Shown: positions 11,805-23,360 of the stretch, one piece after another
How the letters are laid out: each line of letters starts with the position of its first letter
How positions within the stretch are numbered: position 1 is the first letter of the stretch
Assembly: GCA_036927565.1 (NCBI GenBank)
Contig: JAYESD010000005.1
Span: 92,234,301-92,298,300, forward strand
DNA length: 64,000 nt
Reading direction: 5' to 3'
Source of the DNA: Tuctoria greenei
Lineage: Eukaryota; Streptophyta; Magnoliopsida; Poales; Poaceae
The notes under the pieces: generated by a model
What the model was told of the DNA's origin: nothing
What the model saw: the letters and a program-made list of their open reading frames with translations, nothing else
Databases searched by the model: none
Translations under genes and position numbers: made by a program

Positions 11805-12956
11805 ATGTTTCAACACCATCAGACCATAATTTTAGTAGCTCATCAATCAAAGGCTGCAAATACACATCAATGTTATTTCCAGGTGACTTTGGCCCAGGAA
11901 TTATCATTGATATCAACCAATAAGGTTGCTTCATACACAACTATGGTGGTAGATTATAAGGGATTGGAATCACAGACCATGTACTGTAAGAAACATTCAT
12001 TATTTCAAAAGGATTGAAAACATCAAATCCTAGCCCAAATCTCATGTTGCGAGGATCAGATGAGAAATTTGGGTGAATGCTATCAAAATGCTTCCATGCT
12101 TTCGAATCTGCAGGATGGCATAATATTCCATCATCAATACGTTATGCTTTGTGCCAGCGCATGTCGGATGTCGTTGATTGTGCCATATAAAACCTTTGAA
12201 GTTGGGGAATATGAGGGAAGTATCGTAGAATCTTGCGTACTACAAGCTTCTTAGCTTTTCCACAAGGTAAAGCCTCTCCTGCATTTCCATTAGTACTATT
12301 TTTCCATCTTAATTCACCATATTTTGGGCATCAATCTAGCAGAGAATTGTCCTTCCAGAATAACATGTAGTGATTGACACATGCATCGATCTTTTGGTAG
12401 TCCAACCCGAGGTCACGAACAACCTTCTGAACTTTATCAAGTGTATTAGGAATGCAGTGGCCCTCTTGAAGCACATATGAGAATAGTTCAAGGATCAACT
12501 CACACGCTTTTTTGCTCAAACCAGTTAAACACTTTATCTGGTACAACCTTAAAATGATGGATAATTGGGTCGCCTTCTCACAACCTGGATACAACTCCTT
12601 TTTGGCATCATTTAATAAGTCATAGAAGTACCTCCATGAGCAGTGCCTCTAAGTAGACTTGACAATATATTTTCCATAGCAACATCATCAGAAATCATCT
12701 CCTCATTATTTGCTGATTGCTCAACAATATTTTTCTCAACTCGTTTTTCTTCATGTTGTACCCAACAAGTAGAATCTAATAACATCCAATTATGAAGCAT
12801 GTGAAGATGAACTTCCTTGCATGTCGCGTGACAAATATTATGACATATCGTGCAAGGACAAGTCATAGTTCCTTCTTCATGAGTGCCCTGGAATGCAAAA
12901 TTTAAAAATGACTTCATTCCATCCTGCCACTCCTTCGTACACCTATCTTTTCCCAT
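11805..12956 (-). pseudogene. CACTA tnp2 transposase, N-terminal half
   Basis: The minus strand from 12956 encodes a Transpos_assoc-like zinc domain (cysteines in CPCTICHNIC). A segment near 12594-12331 has YQKIDACVNHYMLFWKD, typical of TNP2. Further on come SDMRWHKA and DVYLQPLIDELLKLW blocks of Transposase_21. At least two in-frame stops, in the MRWHK and YNLPP regions, break it. The downstream end is cut by the LTR element at 11804 and continues at 6247. TNP2 is the CACTA transposase that cuts the terminal repeats. This copy is dead. Confidence 0.88.
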
Positions 12957-14256
12957 CTATGTCTTATCTTCTAACATCGCTTCCTACAATTCAATCAGCC
13001 TATCCGTAAGAGGATAGATCTACAATAACATTATGTGAGCAATTGTACCTAGCGCTGTTGCTCCTCCACGAGCGACAGTCGGTTAATTCTCCTCCACACG
13101 CGGTGGCCAGTGGATGCTCTTCCAAGAGTGTGGCGACCGGTGGATGATCCATCAAGAGTGTGGCAGCTGGCGGATGCTCCTCCAAGCACGTTTCATACAG
13201 TCAAGAGAGGGGCCGTTGTGGATCGAAGGGTACCATAATAAAAAATTCTTTTCGTTTCTTATTTTCCTTCTTTATTTGGCGTGAACGAAAATTAACCGCC
13301 GCGGGTAGGCAACTAGGACAAAGCGTACATGAAACTATCAGAGTAGGCCCAAAACTAAGCTGGGATGCTTGTTATTCGTGGGCTGAAACTGCGCTGAGCC
13401 ACTTCGTATTCGTGGGCCGAAACTGCGCCGAGACGCTTGGTGTTCGTCCCTATGACGCGTGAGCCCATCTACAGGCATGCGTCTGGCTCTAGCAATTTGT
13501 TATCTAAATAAGTTAATGTAGCAATGGGGGTGGTATTCCGATCAAAATAAAGCGTACGCATAAAATCTCTTGAACCGCAACAACACAGCGATATAAACAA
13601 GGATTAAATACTAGACATAAATATCGACGGAACCAAACAGTAGTGTTCAACGTACCATTCCAGGCAATAAACTAATCGACAGAACTAGTTGTTACATAAT
13701 CTGCAATAAACACAAAATAAACTAATCGACACATCTAGTCCGCAGAACTTCCCTTCAAGTAGTGGTAATAACTCTCGCCATTTATAGGAGTAGTGGTAAT
13801 CATGACACCGTGTATAGGGGCAAAGGGCCAGTGGTACGTTGGAGTACTACCTATCTTTTTCTAACATTTTTCTCGTCCTTTCTTTTCTTTTCTCTCTGTT
13901 CATTGTCTCCACTTCTCTTTTCAGCCATCGCTACCTATTGCGTTTTCCTGTTACTACGTACTAGTATTGTATACTACTTTACAGACTTGTTTGCAGGTCC
14001 CACCATGGGCGATCTCCTCTGGCACCACCAACGGCTAAAGTACTGTATATTTTAGAGGCTGCCGGCAGTGTGGAGGGTCGTTCATTAACAAAAAATACAG
14101 GTAGAACAGATAGTTCACTAAACAAACAGATAGATAACAAAATAACAGATGGAACAGACGAACAACATTGAGTTTATCAACAAAAACATTACTACAAAAC
14201 AAGAAAAACGACATCATGAAACAAGAAAAACAACATCACAACCTTATAAGTCTAGT
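12957..14256. other. Non-coding flank of CACTA relic, short direct repeats
   Basis: No credible gene is present. Three ~40-bp direct repeats with AGAGTGTGGC cores lie at about 13090-13190, and two ~38-bp repeats with TCGTGGGC and GAAACTGCGC cores lie at about 13375-13435. They could be subterminal repeats of the CACTA whose tnp2 lies to the left. TAGTG, a possible CACTA right end, occurs at about 13758 and again near 13790, but I could not match it to a left end or TSD. Confidence 0.35.
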
Positions 14257-14520
14257 TTATATATAGCCCATACTGCATAACACCACACGGCAGAATGTGA
14301 CATGCTCGAGCCTAATCCTACAGTCTTCACCACAGAAGACCATGCAGCCGCTCCACCCTTGCTTCCCACAGCTAGCAGCTGTGCATGGGTCAACCTCCTT
14401 GTTGGGCAGCGACACCATCGACAGTCTCGCAGGCGGGCGCAAAGGCACCCACGTCATATTATTGATTTCAGCTAGGGCTTGAATCTTACACCGCTTGCCG
14501 TTGACATTTCTTACATCACA
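14257..14520 (-). pseudogene. F-box-family protein, C-terminal fragment
   Basis: The minus-strand frame contains a cysteine-rich segment (CGKQGWSGCMVFCGEDCRIR) ending in SMGYI and a stop. The same pattern (CGRRGWSETVFCTENCRIE, then SMGYI) ends the F-box-like ORF at 51726-52508, so they belong to one family of intronless plant F-box genes with a C-terminal Cys-rich motif. Its upstream part is missing, cut by LTR sequence from about 14515 on. The apparent start codon lies in that LTR and is not genuine. Context beside CACTA relics suggests, but does not prove, transposon capture. Confidence 0.6.
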
Positions 14521-15691
14521 GATAAAAATCTGCAAGCGCACGGAAACTGTCGTGTAGCACTTCCCCTTAAGAGAGTATTCCTAAGGGTATCGAATCCAAG
14601 GAGCGTGTGTGTGATCTTACGAACTAATTCACCCAAGGACACAAAGTTGTTTGTAGGCAAGGAAGAGAGAGGAGTTCAAAGTATTGATTCTAATTCAAAA
14701 GAATTTGCAGTAGTTGCTTGCTTCGGGCACGGGTTTACTCCTAGCAACACTAGGACAACTCCCGCCAAGAGCCTATGGCATAGCCGAACGTGAAGGATTA
14801 CTAAGGACGAATAGGGTTGTCACCACCTACTGCCTACCTCTTCAATCTGTGGGTCTACGAGATATTCACTGGTGATTTCTAACCTAAGCACCACACTTAT
14901 GTTGTAAATCAAAACTCTAATTGTTTCAAACACAAAGCTACAACTAGAGCCTCTAATAAATTAAAGCAATGAACCCACAAGTAACTACTTGTGCAAACTA
15001 CTATGAATTGAGAAACAAACTTGAATTGAATTCACAAAGGGCTTACTTGATTTGAATAACACCTTTGTAGAGGTACAAGTGTAGAAGATGGACTTCACAA
15101 GCCCAAGCCTCCTTCTCCTAAACTCTTCACCACACTCTCCTTCTACTTGGCAGCCTCTAGGACTACTCTAAACCTTAGGAGTCGTATTCTATTCTCAACT
15201 TTTGGTGTGTGTGAAGTGAGGTATGTGGTTCTATTTGTAGGGGGGAGGGGTCAGTTCTCACCAGCAATTGTGCGCGAATCAGTCACCCATGACTTCTTCA
15301 AGTCGGGAGGAGACAACACGTGGCGTTTGACCGCGAAAGGCGCTAGGACCTAGTCGGCCGACTAGGGGGGGCCGGTTGACCTGGTCTTGACTCCTTTTGT
15401 TTTGTGCTTCCTCAAGGTTTCTGCCAGGTGGGTCCCATTGACTAATATTGGTGCTACACCATTGGATGGCCTCAGATACTTCTGTTTGTGGGCCATTTAA
15501 TCCATATGGTGACACATGGTGTCGCCTGATTCGTCGAAATCTAATTTTGTGGATTACTCCCTGCATACAAATAAACACCAACACTTGTGGAATTGCTCAG
15601 TTTTTAACCCTACCACTACGTTGTGTTTCTCTTTTATACTCATTATGAGGTGAATTGGCGGTCTAAATATGGCACTTAAAGACCGTCAACA
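14515..15691 (-). repeat. LTR of a second Athila-like element (outer end truncated)
   Basis: It shares ordered blocks with the LTRs at 6248 and 10239: CTGCAAGCGCACGGAAAC, GCCAAGAGCCTATGGCATAG, GTCACCACCTACTGCC, and a region with CGGGAGGAG and ACACGTGGCGTTTGACC. The inner end CCGTCAACA at 15691 is followed by AAACTCCCCC, a polypurine tract on the minus strand, so this is the 3' LTR of a minus-strand element. The expected TGTTGACGG start is absent. Confidence 0.8.
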
Positions 15692-17294
15692 AACTCCCCC
15701 ACACTTAGTCATTTGCTTGTCCTCGAGTAAAGGCAAGAAAAAAAATAAGGTGATGTCATAAATTTGCTATAAGTTAGAAAAAGGGAATAGTAGATATTTC
15801 AACTCATACCTTAATTCATGAATTCCCTCTGTGGGATGTGACTACCACATCAATCTTGGGTGTTTGAAGAGTGGAATGGTTGGAATGTAGTTCTCTTGGA
15901 TCTTCCCGTGCTGAAATGATCTGAAGATTTGCTATATGTGGAAGGTCAAAGAAACAATTGCCCTTATATCTCGTTTGGAATCTCTCAAGTCTCTCAAAGT
16001 GTTTTCATCCTCACCTTGGCATGTTGTGCCAATTTTGTCCCTATACTAAATATGGCTATATCTGGAGCTTGGTAGGGATAAATGTGGCACACATTGAAAT
16101 TCATATATTACTAAGTCAAAAACTTGATCCTATGAGAGGCTTATGCAACAAACAAATTGACAAAGAAAATTCTTGTGCACATGAATGGAATGGGCTCCAT
16201 GGTTTTCTCTCTTTAAGGATGAAACATGACTACTTTCTCTTTTTTTTGCATACTTCCTCTTTTTGAAGAGTAGGTGCTTTTCTCTCTTTTTTTTGTAGCC
16301 ATGTCTTCTACTCCTTTTTATTTTTCTAGAGAGAAATTGATGACTAAAAATGTATGGATTTTCTTTATTGGATGCATGAATGGTGGATGCAAATTCTCAA
16401 TGTGAGAAATTTTGCATGAATATAGTGCACAAGAATTTCTAAGCCAAAAGGTTCATGCATGTCACTCAATTGGGTCATGAGTTTGACAAAGTTCAATAAA
16501 AGGCAAAGTGGCATATGCATGTGGTCTTCAAAAATTTATATCATATGGCCGTGCTGGATAATTAAATGTCCAATGAGAGAATAAGGAAGACTTCAAGACT
16601 CCAAATTGTGCAAACATCAAAATCAATTTCAAGCAAAGAGATATCTCCTCGAATAACTCATTTACCATATCACACTAGTCAAATACTTAGATGACGTGTT
16701 TTTCTTATTTTGCTTGTGGGAATCATAAACAACATAGTAATCGAAATATAAAGCATTCAAATTTTCAACTCAAGCAAATTTTGACTACCAAGTTTTACAT
16801 TTTAACTGTTGAGTTGAATTGATTTCACATATTCAGTATTAAATATTAAATCAACTCAAATAGTAACGTGGTATGCATATTCAGGGGTAAGAGATCCAAA
16901 CCAAATTTGTGAAGCGAAACGTAGCCGTGTGGGGCCCACACCAGGTCGTCCGACCAGGGGGTTCGCCTGACCCCCTTCTGGCCTTTCTGCTGCTCTGTTT
17001 CAACGTGTCGAGTCGTATGTTCGGTTGCGACGTGTTTTGAGATGCAACGCTAATTTTGTACGTCGGGATTTCGCGAATTTGGGGAACCTCCCCCACACTT
17101 GTTCCATGAATTCTTTATTCAACACAAATAAACTAAAGGGAGAACTTTACCGGGTTAGATGAATCCGTAAGTTCACTTTATCGAACTCAAAATATGGGGA
17201 TGCTTACATTATTCAATCTAAATGTAATGAAATAAAAATTTGGAATAAAACTAAACTAAGCTAGTAAGCATCCTATGCGGTGGGGACATCTAAA
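15692..17294 (-). other. Internal non-coding part of the second Athila-like element
   Basis: It is AT-rich and no ORF is supported. It parallels the internal region of the first element: a polypurine-like CTCCCCCAC(A/G) box beside the LTR, about 1.4 kb of low-complexity sequence, then a second CCTCCCCCACACTTGTTCC box at about 17085 (counterpart CCTCCCCCAAGCTTGTTC at about 9107). Confidence 0.6.
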
Positions 17295-18131
17295 CTATGG
17301 AGCGTTGTAGATGTCGGGCTTCTCGATGGCATTGCATATGCGCCTCAGCTTGGCGCCTATGTCATGGCGAACACCATCAATCTCCTCCTTGAGGGATATG
17401 AGTTCATGCTTTAGTTCTGCCCTCTCAATGCGCCCTTCAGGCACTAAGTCCAATAGCTTCTTGTTCTCCAAACGGAGAGAAGCTAACTCATTAGAAAGCT
17501 GTGTCACTTTGGGGGCACGAGGAGATTTCCCGTCGTTGTCCTCAAATTGGCCAGGTGGCCCTCTGATTGCAGGTGGAGAGAGGTGACGCCTAATCTTGGA
17601 TGGTGATGATCCTGTCGATTCCTCCATCGCCAAATTATCCATTTGCTTGAAAAAACCTTTTGCATAGCCTCCTTCAGGCTTGCGCACCCCATGGATAATA
17701 AGGCGGTCTCCCAAATGCTCAGGCAAGGTACGCGTAGGTGACTTGTAGTGGTGGCTCACTACGTCACCGTCCTTGGTCTTCAGAGTGTACATGAACTCCT
17801 CGTCAGGCACCATCATTGGGAGAGACTCGTCTTTTTCAGAAAAAAGACGGGTCTTGACTGGCTTAAGGCCAGCCGTAGTCGGATGACGTGCAGGCATCGT
17901 CGACTTCATGGGCGTCCTCTGAGGGGAGAGTGACCGTGCAGCACCATGAGGCGTGGTGCTACGCCCACGTGGAGTCGCCGTCGGTGGCGGGATCATGGCG
18001 AGAGGTACGACATCTAATTCCATAACGGACTCCAAAGCGAGGGGGGACTTGTCATTAGCCAGCATGATGTCTCCGCTCAGGTTGAAAGTTGAGCTAGATT
18101 GGGAATGAGGTACAATTTTCTTGTCAGCCAT
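17295..18131 (-). CDS. Unknown 278-residue ORF in Athila-like element
   Basis: This is an uninterrupted ORF from an ATG at 18131 to a stop at 17295, unusual among the decayed frames around it. I do not recognise the protein. The N-terminal half is rich in Ser, Pro, Thr and Arg (TPRGRSTTPHGAARSLSPQR). The middle has a compact segment around LPEHLGDRLIIHGVRKPEGG. The last ~80 residues (LSNELASLRLENKKLLDLV onward) look like a coiled coil. No membrane segment or signal peptide is visible, so it is not an obvious env-like protein. It sits upstream, in element orientation, of the 3' LTR at 14515-15691, where Athila relatives often carry an extra ORF. It could be an accessory protein or a captured host fragment. 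Confidence 0.5.
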   Translation of the reverse strand: MADKKIVPHSQSSSTFNLSGDIMLANDKSPLALESVMELDVVPLAMIPPPTATPRGRSTTPHGAARSLSPQRTPMKSTMPARHPTTAGLKPVKTRLFSEKDESLPMMVPDEEFMYTLKTKDGDVVSHHYKSPTRTLPEHLGDRLIIHGVRKPEGGYAKGFFKQMDNLAMEESTGSSPSKIRRHLSPPAIRGPPGQFEDNDGKSPRAPKVTQLSNELASLRLENKKLLDLVPEGRIERAELKHELISLKEEIDGVRHDIGAKLRRICNAIEKPDIYNAP

Positions 18132-18369
18132 GACTTGGATGGGAGGAACAGGAGATGGTTTTTTCTGGATGGTGCAAGTTTCTCCTCTCTATCCTCGTCA
18201 ATATATAAGCGGGAAAAGCACGATAGCACCGAGAGTCTTGTTGGGATACGTCGGAAGAGTCCGTACGAAAAAAATAGAAAGCTGACGATGCAAGGGGGAG
18301 GCGCGCTTCTTGGGGGTCGGGTCCGACACCGGCACAGGTGCTTTCCCTTTCCCCATATCAGCAGAGGTG

Positions 18370-19457
18370 CCGACACCTCACTGCTGATGGTGCTGGAACC
18401 CGCGTGAGGGGTCATCACTCGGGGGATCTTCATCGCTTGGGGGATCTTCGCCTCCCTCAGCGCTGTCGACGATGTCGACCCCATCAACATCGTCGACAAT
18501 CTCGACCCCCCCCCCCCCGGAACGGGTCTCCAATTTGGCGCTGCGCCAGCCCGGACTCATCGAGCGTTGGCATCGCCTTCAACAGCCACCTCCTCAGCTC
18601 GGAGTCTGAGCACAGGGGCGGCATACCACCGGGAGGGCCAGTCCCTCAGAAGAGACGTTGTCGGGGCAGACCCGAACCAGCATATCGTGCAGCAACTGCT
18701 CGTCCAGTTTGGAGTTGGAGCCGGTCTCGAGCCGGGTGCAGTCCATTGGGCCGGTGTACATCCATGCCGGGCGGACGCGGCGCTGGAGTGGAGCCATGCG
18801 TCGGGACATGGAGTCCCTCAACACCATTGCAGACGTCAGCCTGTGGTCCGCCAGCATCTGGATCCTCTCCAACACCGGGTCGAACGCCCTCTCCCGCTCT
18901 GGGCGCTCCTCCCAGAATGACCGCTCGGAGTAGGGGCTCCCGGTGGGGAGGCACATCCGGTCGTGTGCCTCGACCTTGACGATCATCCAATCTTCGTGCC
19001 ATTGCTCCCACCGTGCAGAGCTGAAGGAAGTAATGCACCTAGAAGGGACCTTGGTTTGGCGCTGCAAGTAGTAGGCGTCGAGCTGATCCTTCGAGCTTTT
19101 TCCGGTGGTCCTCAGTACAAAGAAGTACCTGAAGAACTTCACCGACGGCATCACCCCCACGAACATCTCGCAGAGGTGAACAAATACCGTCAGCAAGGCG
19201 ATCGTGTTCGGCGGGAGGTGGTGAAGTTGGAGGCCAAAAGTCTCCAGAAGCATTACCAGGAACGCAGATACTGGCGGAACGAAGCCGGCCAGCACGTACG
19301 ACGAGAACAGCACCATCTCCCCGTCGGTGAGGTTCAGTGGGAGCTCCCCGCGACGGAGCCACTCCTCCTGTTTGGGGGCTCACCAGCCGAGAAGCCGGCA
19401 CACGGGGGCCAGATCGGCAGACCTGGTCAACCGGGACCTGGGCAGGATGCTCGTCAT
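18370..19457 (-). pseudogene. Antisense accessory ORF of Tat/Grande-like element (Transposase_28-type)
   Basis: The minus-strand frame starts at ATG 19457, has one TGA about 25 codons in, then runs open to 18594. A shifted frame continues with an acidic tail (VEIVDDVDGVDIVDSAEGG) to about 18378. The opening block LSSYVLAGFVPPVSAFLVML, with HHLPPNTIALLTVFVHLCE following, matches what is catalogued as the putative gypsy-type transposon family (PF04195). Despite that family name it is not a demonstrated transposase. In Tat/Grande elements such an ORF lies antisense between pol and the 3' LTR. Here it is antisense to the plus-strand LTR at 20004-20642, as expected. Confidence 0.65.
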
Positions 19458-20003
19458 GAGGTTGAGGGAGGAGACTCCGGAAGGGGAAATCGGGAGCTAG
19501 AGCGCAAAAACTTGGCTTGGGGCAAGAGGCACGAGCGCAAGGATGCAGAAGTGAAAGAAAGGACCCTTAGGGGGAAAGGTCTCTTTTTATTCACCTCTGC
19601 AAGCCAACAGACGCGGGTTTGAATCGCCACAGCCTCGATAGAAGAGCAACAGACCCGCATAGGTAATTACATGAGGGCCCGAGTCGCTCGACAAATAAGG
19701 CAGGTCGGGTGGCCAACTGTGCGGGAGGTAACTCGGCGGATTCTGAAAAAGGCAAAAGCAGCGGAAGTGCAAGAGCCACCTTGGGAACCACCGAAGTTAA
19801 AGCACGATTGAAAGCAGAAGTCATGTCGTGCGGCGCATGTCCCGTGCCTCCGCTTACCAGAAGGAGACACGTAGCCACGATGGCAGGGATGTGCTGCCCG
19901 GGGAACTGCCCCGAATTGGAATCGAAAGAGTTTCGTGAGAAGATAAAGAAGAAGACCCCACCTGCGGTATCGACGACTCTCCCGAGGTGGGCTCGGGGGC
20001 CAC
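19458..20003 (+). other. 3' untranslated part and polypurine tract of Tat-like element
   Basis: No gene is supported. The last ~20 bases before the LTR (GAGGTGGGCTCGGGGGCCAC) form the purine-rich tract usual in grass gypsy elements whose LTR starts TGTCGGTACC. This fixes the plus orientation of the element. Confidence 0.6.
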
Positions 20004-20642
20004 TGTCGGTACCCTGCAGACCGCAGTAAAGGAAAGAGCGCGCCGCTCAGACAAGCATTAAGTACGCGTGCCTTCCCCAGGCAAAGCGGAGTCGCGCATG
20101 CGAAAGTCGAGGCTCCAGTGTCCTGTCTTGTCAAATTAGCCAGTACAGACCCACGATGCAAGGCGGACGAGTAAGCCGCGAGGACAAGAAGGACGGGACG
20201 GGCCCTGCCATCACCAACAACTATGTGTAGCCCTGGCGCAAAACGCGGCAGGACGGCACATTGAAGCCCCTGACAAAGCGAAGTAGATAGCATTTAATCC
20301 TAGATCTTGTATAGGATTTGGCTCTCCCCAGGACCACCTGTCGAGGCCCGGGGCCCACCTTGTGACTGCAGAATCCTTGGACTATAAAAGGACTCTGCAG
20401 ACGACCTTCAAAGACGACGGCATCAGACCGATTGAAAACCCATACACGCTCAAGCAAGGCAATACACTTACACTCCCGTGGACGTAGGGTGTTACGCTCC
20501 GGCGGCCCGAACCACGTAACCCCTCTGTGTTCACCATCTCGCTGCGCTCAATCTCCTGGGACTAGCCCTCGTGAATCCAAAGAACCTCCGCGGGCTGCTC
20601 TCTAAGCAGGCCCGGGGGAAGTGTCGTTTAAGACCTTCGACA
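20004..20642 (+). repeat. 3' LTR of Tat-like gypsy element
   Basis: It begins TGTCGGTACC and ends CTTCGACA, 639 bp. A TATA box (CTATAAAAGG) lies at about 20380. The end resembles the LTR ends at 23094 and 29986 (GGGGAAGTGTCGTT...CGACA), showing they are distant relatives. The 5' part of the element is missing. Confidence 0.8.
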
Positions 20643-21147
20643 CATATGATCTAAATTAGTTCTTTGAAAAATAGTAAAATGCAGCAACTAGTGTCATGAT
20701 TTCAGGTTTTGAAATAGTTAAGTTTGTGAGATCATGACTTACTTAAATTTAAAATTACATTTGATCTCTAGCATGGCTTACACTACTTTATGTATTTCAT
20801 TGATGTGATAATGTAAGGTAATTGATAGTATGACTTGGATGAGCTTTGTTTATATGTATATGTTATATATGCTCATAACAACTAAAGGGGGAGAGATAAT
20901 CTGTTTATATGCTCATGACTTGCTGAATACATTGTCAAAGGGGGAGAGATAAGCATGAAGAGAAAGAGAATATGTGCATAAGGAGAGATAATAAAGGGGG
21001 AGAGATAATATGGGATACTTTTTGGATTTTCTTGTCATTTTACTTTTGATTTACAAAGGGGGAGAAATTGCCTTCAAAACTTTTATGTGAATAAGCCAAT
21101 GTTCGGATTTTAAATGGTGTTGCCAATGCATTCATCAAGGGGGAGAT
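20643..21147 (+). other. SIRE-like Copia 3' internal region with repeated polypurine tracts
   Basis: No coding sequence remains. The box AAAGGGGGAGA(G/A) occurs at about 20884, 20937, 20993 and 21056, and the final one (CAAGGGGGAGAT) adjoins the LTR at 21148. Several polypurine-like tracts before the 3' LTR are a known trait of SIRE/Maximus Copia elements. Confidence 0.7.
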
Positions 21148-22767
21148 TGTAAGATCTATGTGTGCTGAATACATTGGCTTGTAATGAATACACTTGCTTT
21201 GATGATAAAAGTTTTGAATATCACCAAAACACCTTTTTATTAAGGTCAGGCTAGTTTTGTAAGCTCCGGCGGGAGCTTGGTTATACTAGTTTTGGTAAGT
21301 TCCGGCGCTAGGTTCTACTAGCTTTTGTTAGCTCCGGCTCAAGGTACGGGTTGCTCTGGCAAGGTCCAAAACTTGACCGCAATGCTTCTGTTTTTCATTT
21401 GCAATGGTTCGTACTTGCTTTACATATCTGGAAAGATTGCTTAGTATTTATTTGCTAAGTCTTTGGTGCGTTTTTGGTTGACATGGATGATATTGTGTTA
21501 CTGTGGTTTTGCAACATGCTTATGTGAGGATCTCACGTAAGGTGTTGTGTTCGGAACTAACTTGAGTCAAGTCGAGGACTTGGGCTCGTATGGATTCGTT
21601 GTTTATTCATGTTCAGGTGTCGCTTGAGTTCAAGACATGGCTGGTGACGGGATCCATTGAACTAGTCTTAGGGAGAATATGAGGTTCAACAACCAAGTTC
21701 GGGAGGAATTGTGGTTGAGTTGATCAGAAGGTTGCGCAACATGTTTGAATCAAGAACAATGCATATGAAGGTATTGTGGACGTCATTGGAAGATGTTTGC
21801 ACGTGTGCAAGAAGTGCATGTACGTGTCTACATGGTTCTGATACGTGATGAAGAGATGTGGACGTAAAGAGTTGGTCGGAAAGGTCCAACCGACTAGGTT
21901 ATGGACTCAGGCTGCGGCTGAGTCGGGTTTGACTCAAATATGGAAAGATTTGAGTTGGTTATGATAGGATTTCGTGTGGGTCATGAATTTGAGTTATTTA
22001 GGAATGTGGGATACATTCCTACGGTGTTTGGAAGTATTAATATTGCTTCTATCTGCGGATAGAAGAATCCTAAGCAGTTACGGAAAGTTATGATTCGTGA
22101 ACAGAGTAGGATTAGGTTCCTGATCTGAGTTGAGTTGGCTTTCGAGCTGGTTATATAAGCAAGGGAGCCCAGAGCTCGTGGTGAACGACTTTGGGGCTGT
22201 TCCTCTTGTTCTCTATTGAATAAAATTCGTAGTTTGAAGGAACTTTTGTGCCTTGTTCGTCTGACTCGTTCCAGACAAGTTTTACTCGTCGAGTTTCTGG
22301 ACAGCACTACCTTTTGTTGGTGGTTTTATCATAACTCGAGTTTTACAGATCCAATTGACGTGATTCTTTTTGGGTTGTCTTCAAAACTTGATTATATATC
22401 ATCTTTCAAAATTTCACGGTCATTGGATTTGTGGTTTATGATCTACGCGAGTTTCTTTGCAGCGTTCCAGAACTGTTTTTTCTCGGGTAGAGCAGATTGA
22501 CCTTTGTTTGATCTTTCGATCATAACTTGAGTTTTTCTCGACGGATTTGAGTGATTCTTGTTGTGCTGTCTTAGTGACTTGATTCTCTCTGATATCTATC
22601 ACTTTTGTCACGGTGAAACACTTTAAGATTAGTCTCACACACGATTTCTTTAACGGATCGTTTTTCTGCTGAAGGGGTTGGGGTTTAATTGTTTCCGCTG
22701 CGTAAGATTTTTAAATATACCATTGACCCCCCCTCTGGTAGCTTTTCACGTGCTCTTCGATCCTACA
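21148..22767 (+). repeat. SIRE-like Copia 3' LTR
   Basis: It is 1620 bp, TGTAAGATC to GATCCTACA, preceded by the polypurine tract. A TATA-like GGTTATATAAGC is at about 22150, and a C-rich block (TTGACCCCCCCTC) close to the end is typical of SIRE LTRs. It abuts a truncated gypsy LTR at 22768. The rest of the element is not in the window. Confidence 0.75.
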
Positions 22768-23096
22768 CTGTTAATGTACTCTCATGACTAATTAACCCGG
22801 GACCACCTGTTGGGCCCCGGTCATAATGTACGCTGCCAGACCTTGATCTATAAAAGGACCCAGCAGCCACGAATTAAGAGAGGAATCTCACATCTCGCTC
22901 TCACACACCTCACTCATACAATACAACACAACCCACCGTGGATGTAGGGTATTATGCCTCCCGGCAGCCCGAACCACGTAAATCATCCGTGTTCGTCTAG
23001 CTTGTTGTTCCAAGAAATTCGCCCCTCCAAAAATGAACCTCTGTAGGCTGCTCCTTAGCAGGTCCGGGGGAAGTGTCGTTCGAACGCTTTGACATT

Positions 23097-23114
23097 TGGC
23101 GCGCCAGGTAGGGG
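23097..23114 (+). other. Primer binding site, tRNA-Arg type
   Basis: TGGCGCGCCAGGTAGGGG begins two bases after the 5' LTR end at 23094. It matches the primer site described for RIRE2/Dasheng-like elements. Confidence 0.75.
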
Positions 23115-23360
23115 GCACATTTTTTGGATCGACGAGCCTCACCACGATGGTGAATCTTCAGCCCATCACCGACTCTTCTCGACCCTCGCACCATGAAGGG
23201 AGCAAGGAAGACGACACCACTTCCCGCTCCATAGCAGGCTGACCCAGCAGTGGCTACTGCTGTCACCACACGATGTCTTTCTACCGCCACCGCCGCCACT
23301 AGGAGGTCCAAAGTATACAGCCTGCTTAGCCTGGTCTTGCACTCTTCGCAAGTGCCCCGT

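Noticed and set aside
13160..13462. Plus-strand ORF of 100 residues
   Set aside because: It covers short direct repeats beside a CACTA relic. No domain and no promoter seen.
18338..19622. Plus-strand ORFs of 117-219 residues
   Set aside because: They are shadows of the minus-strand Transposase_28-type frame in GC-rich DNA.
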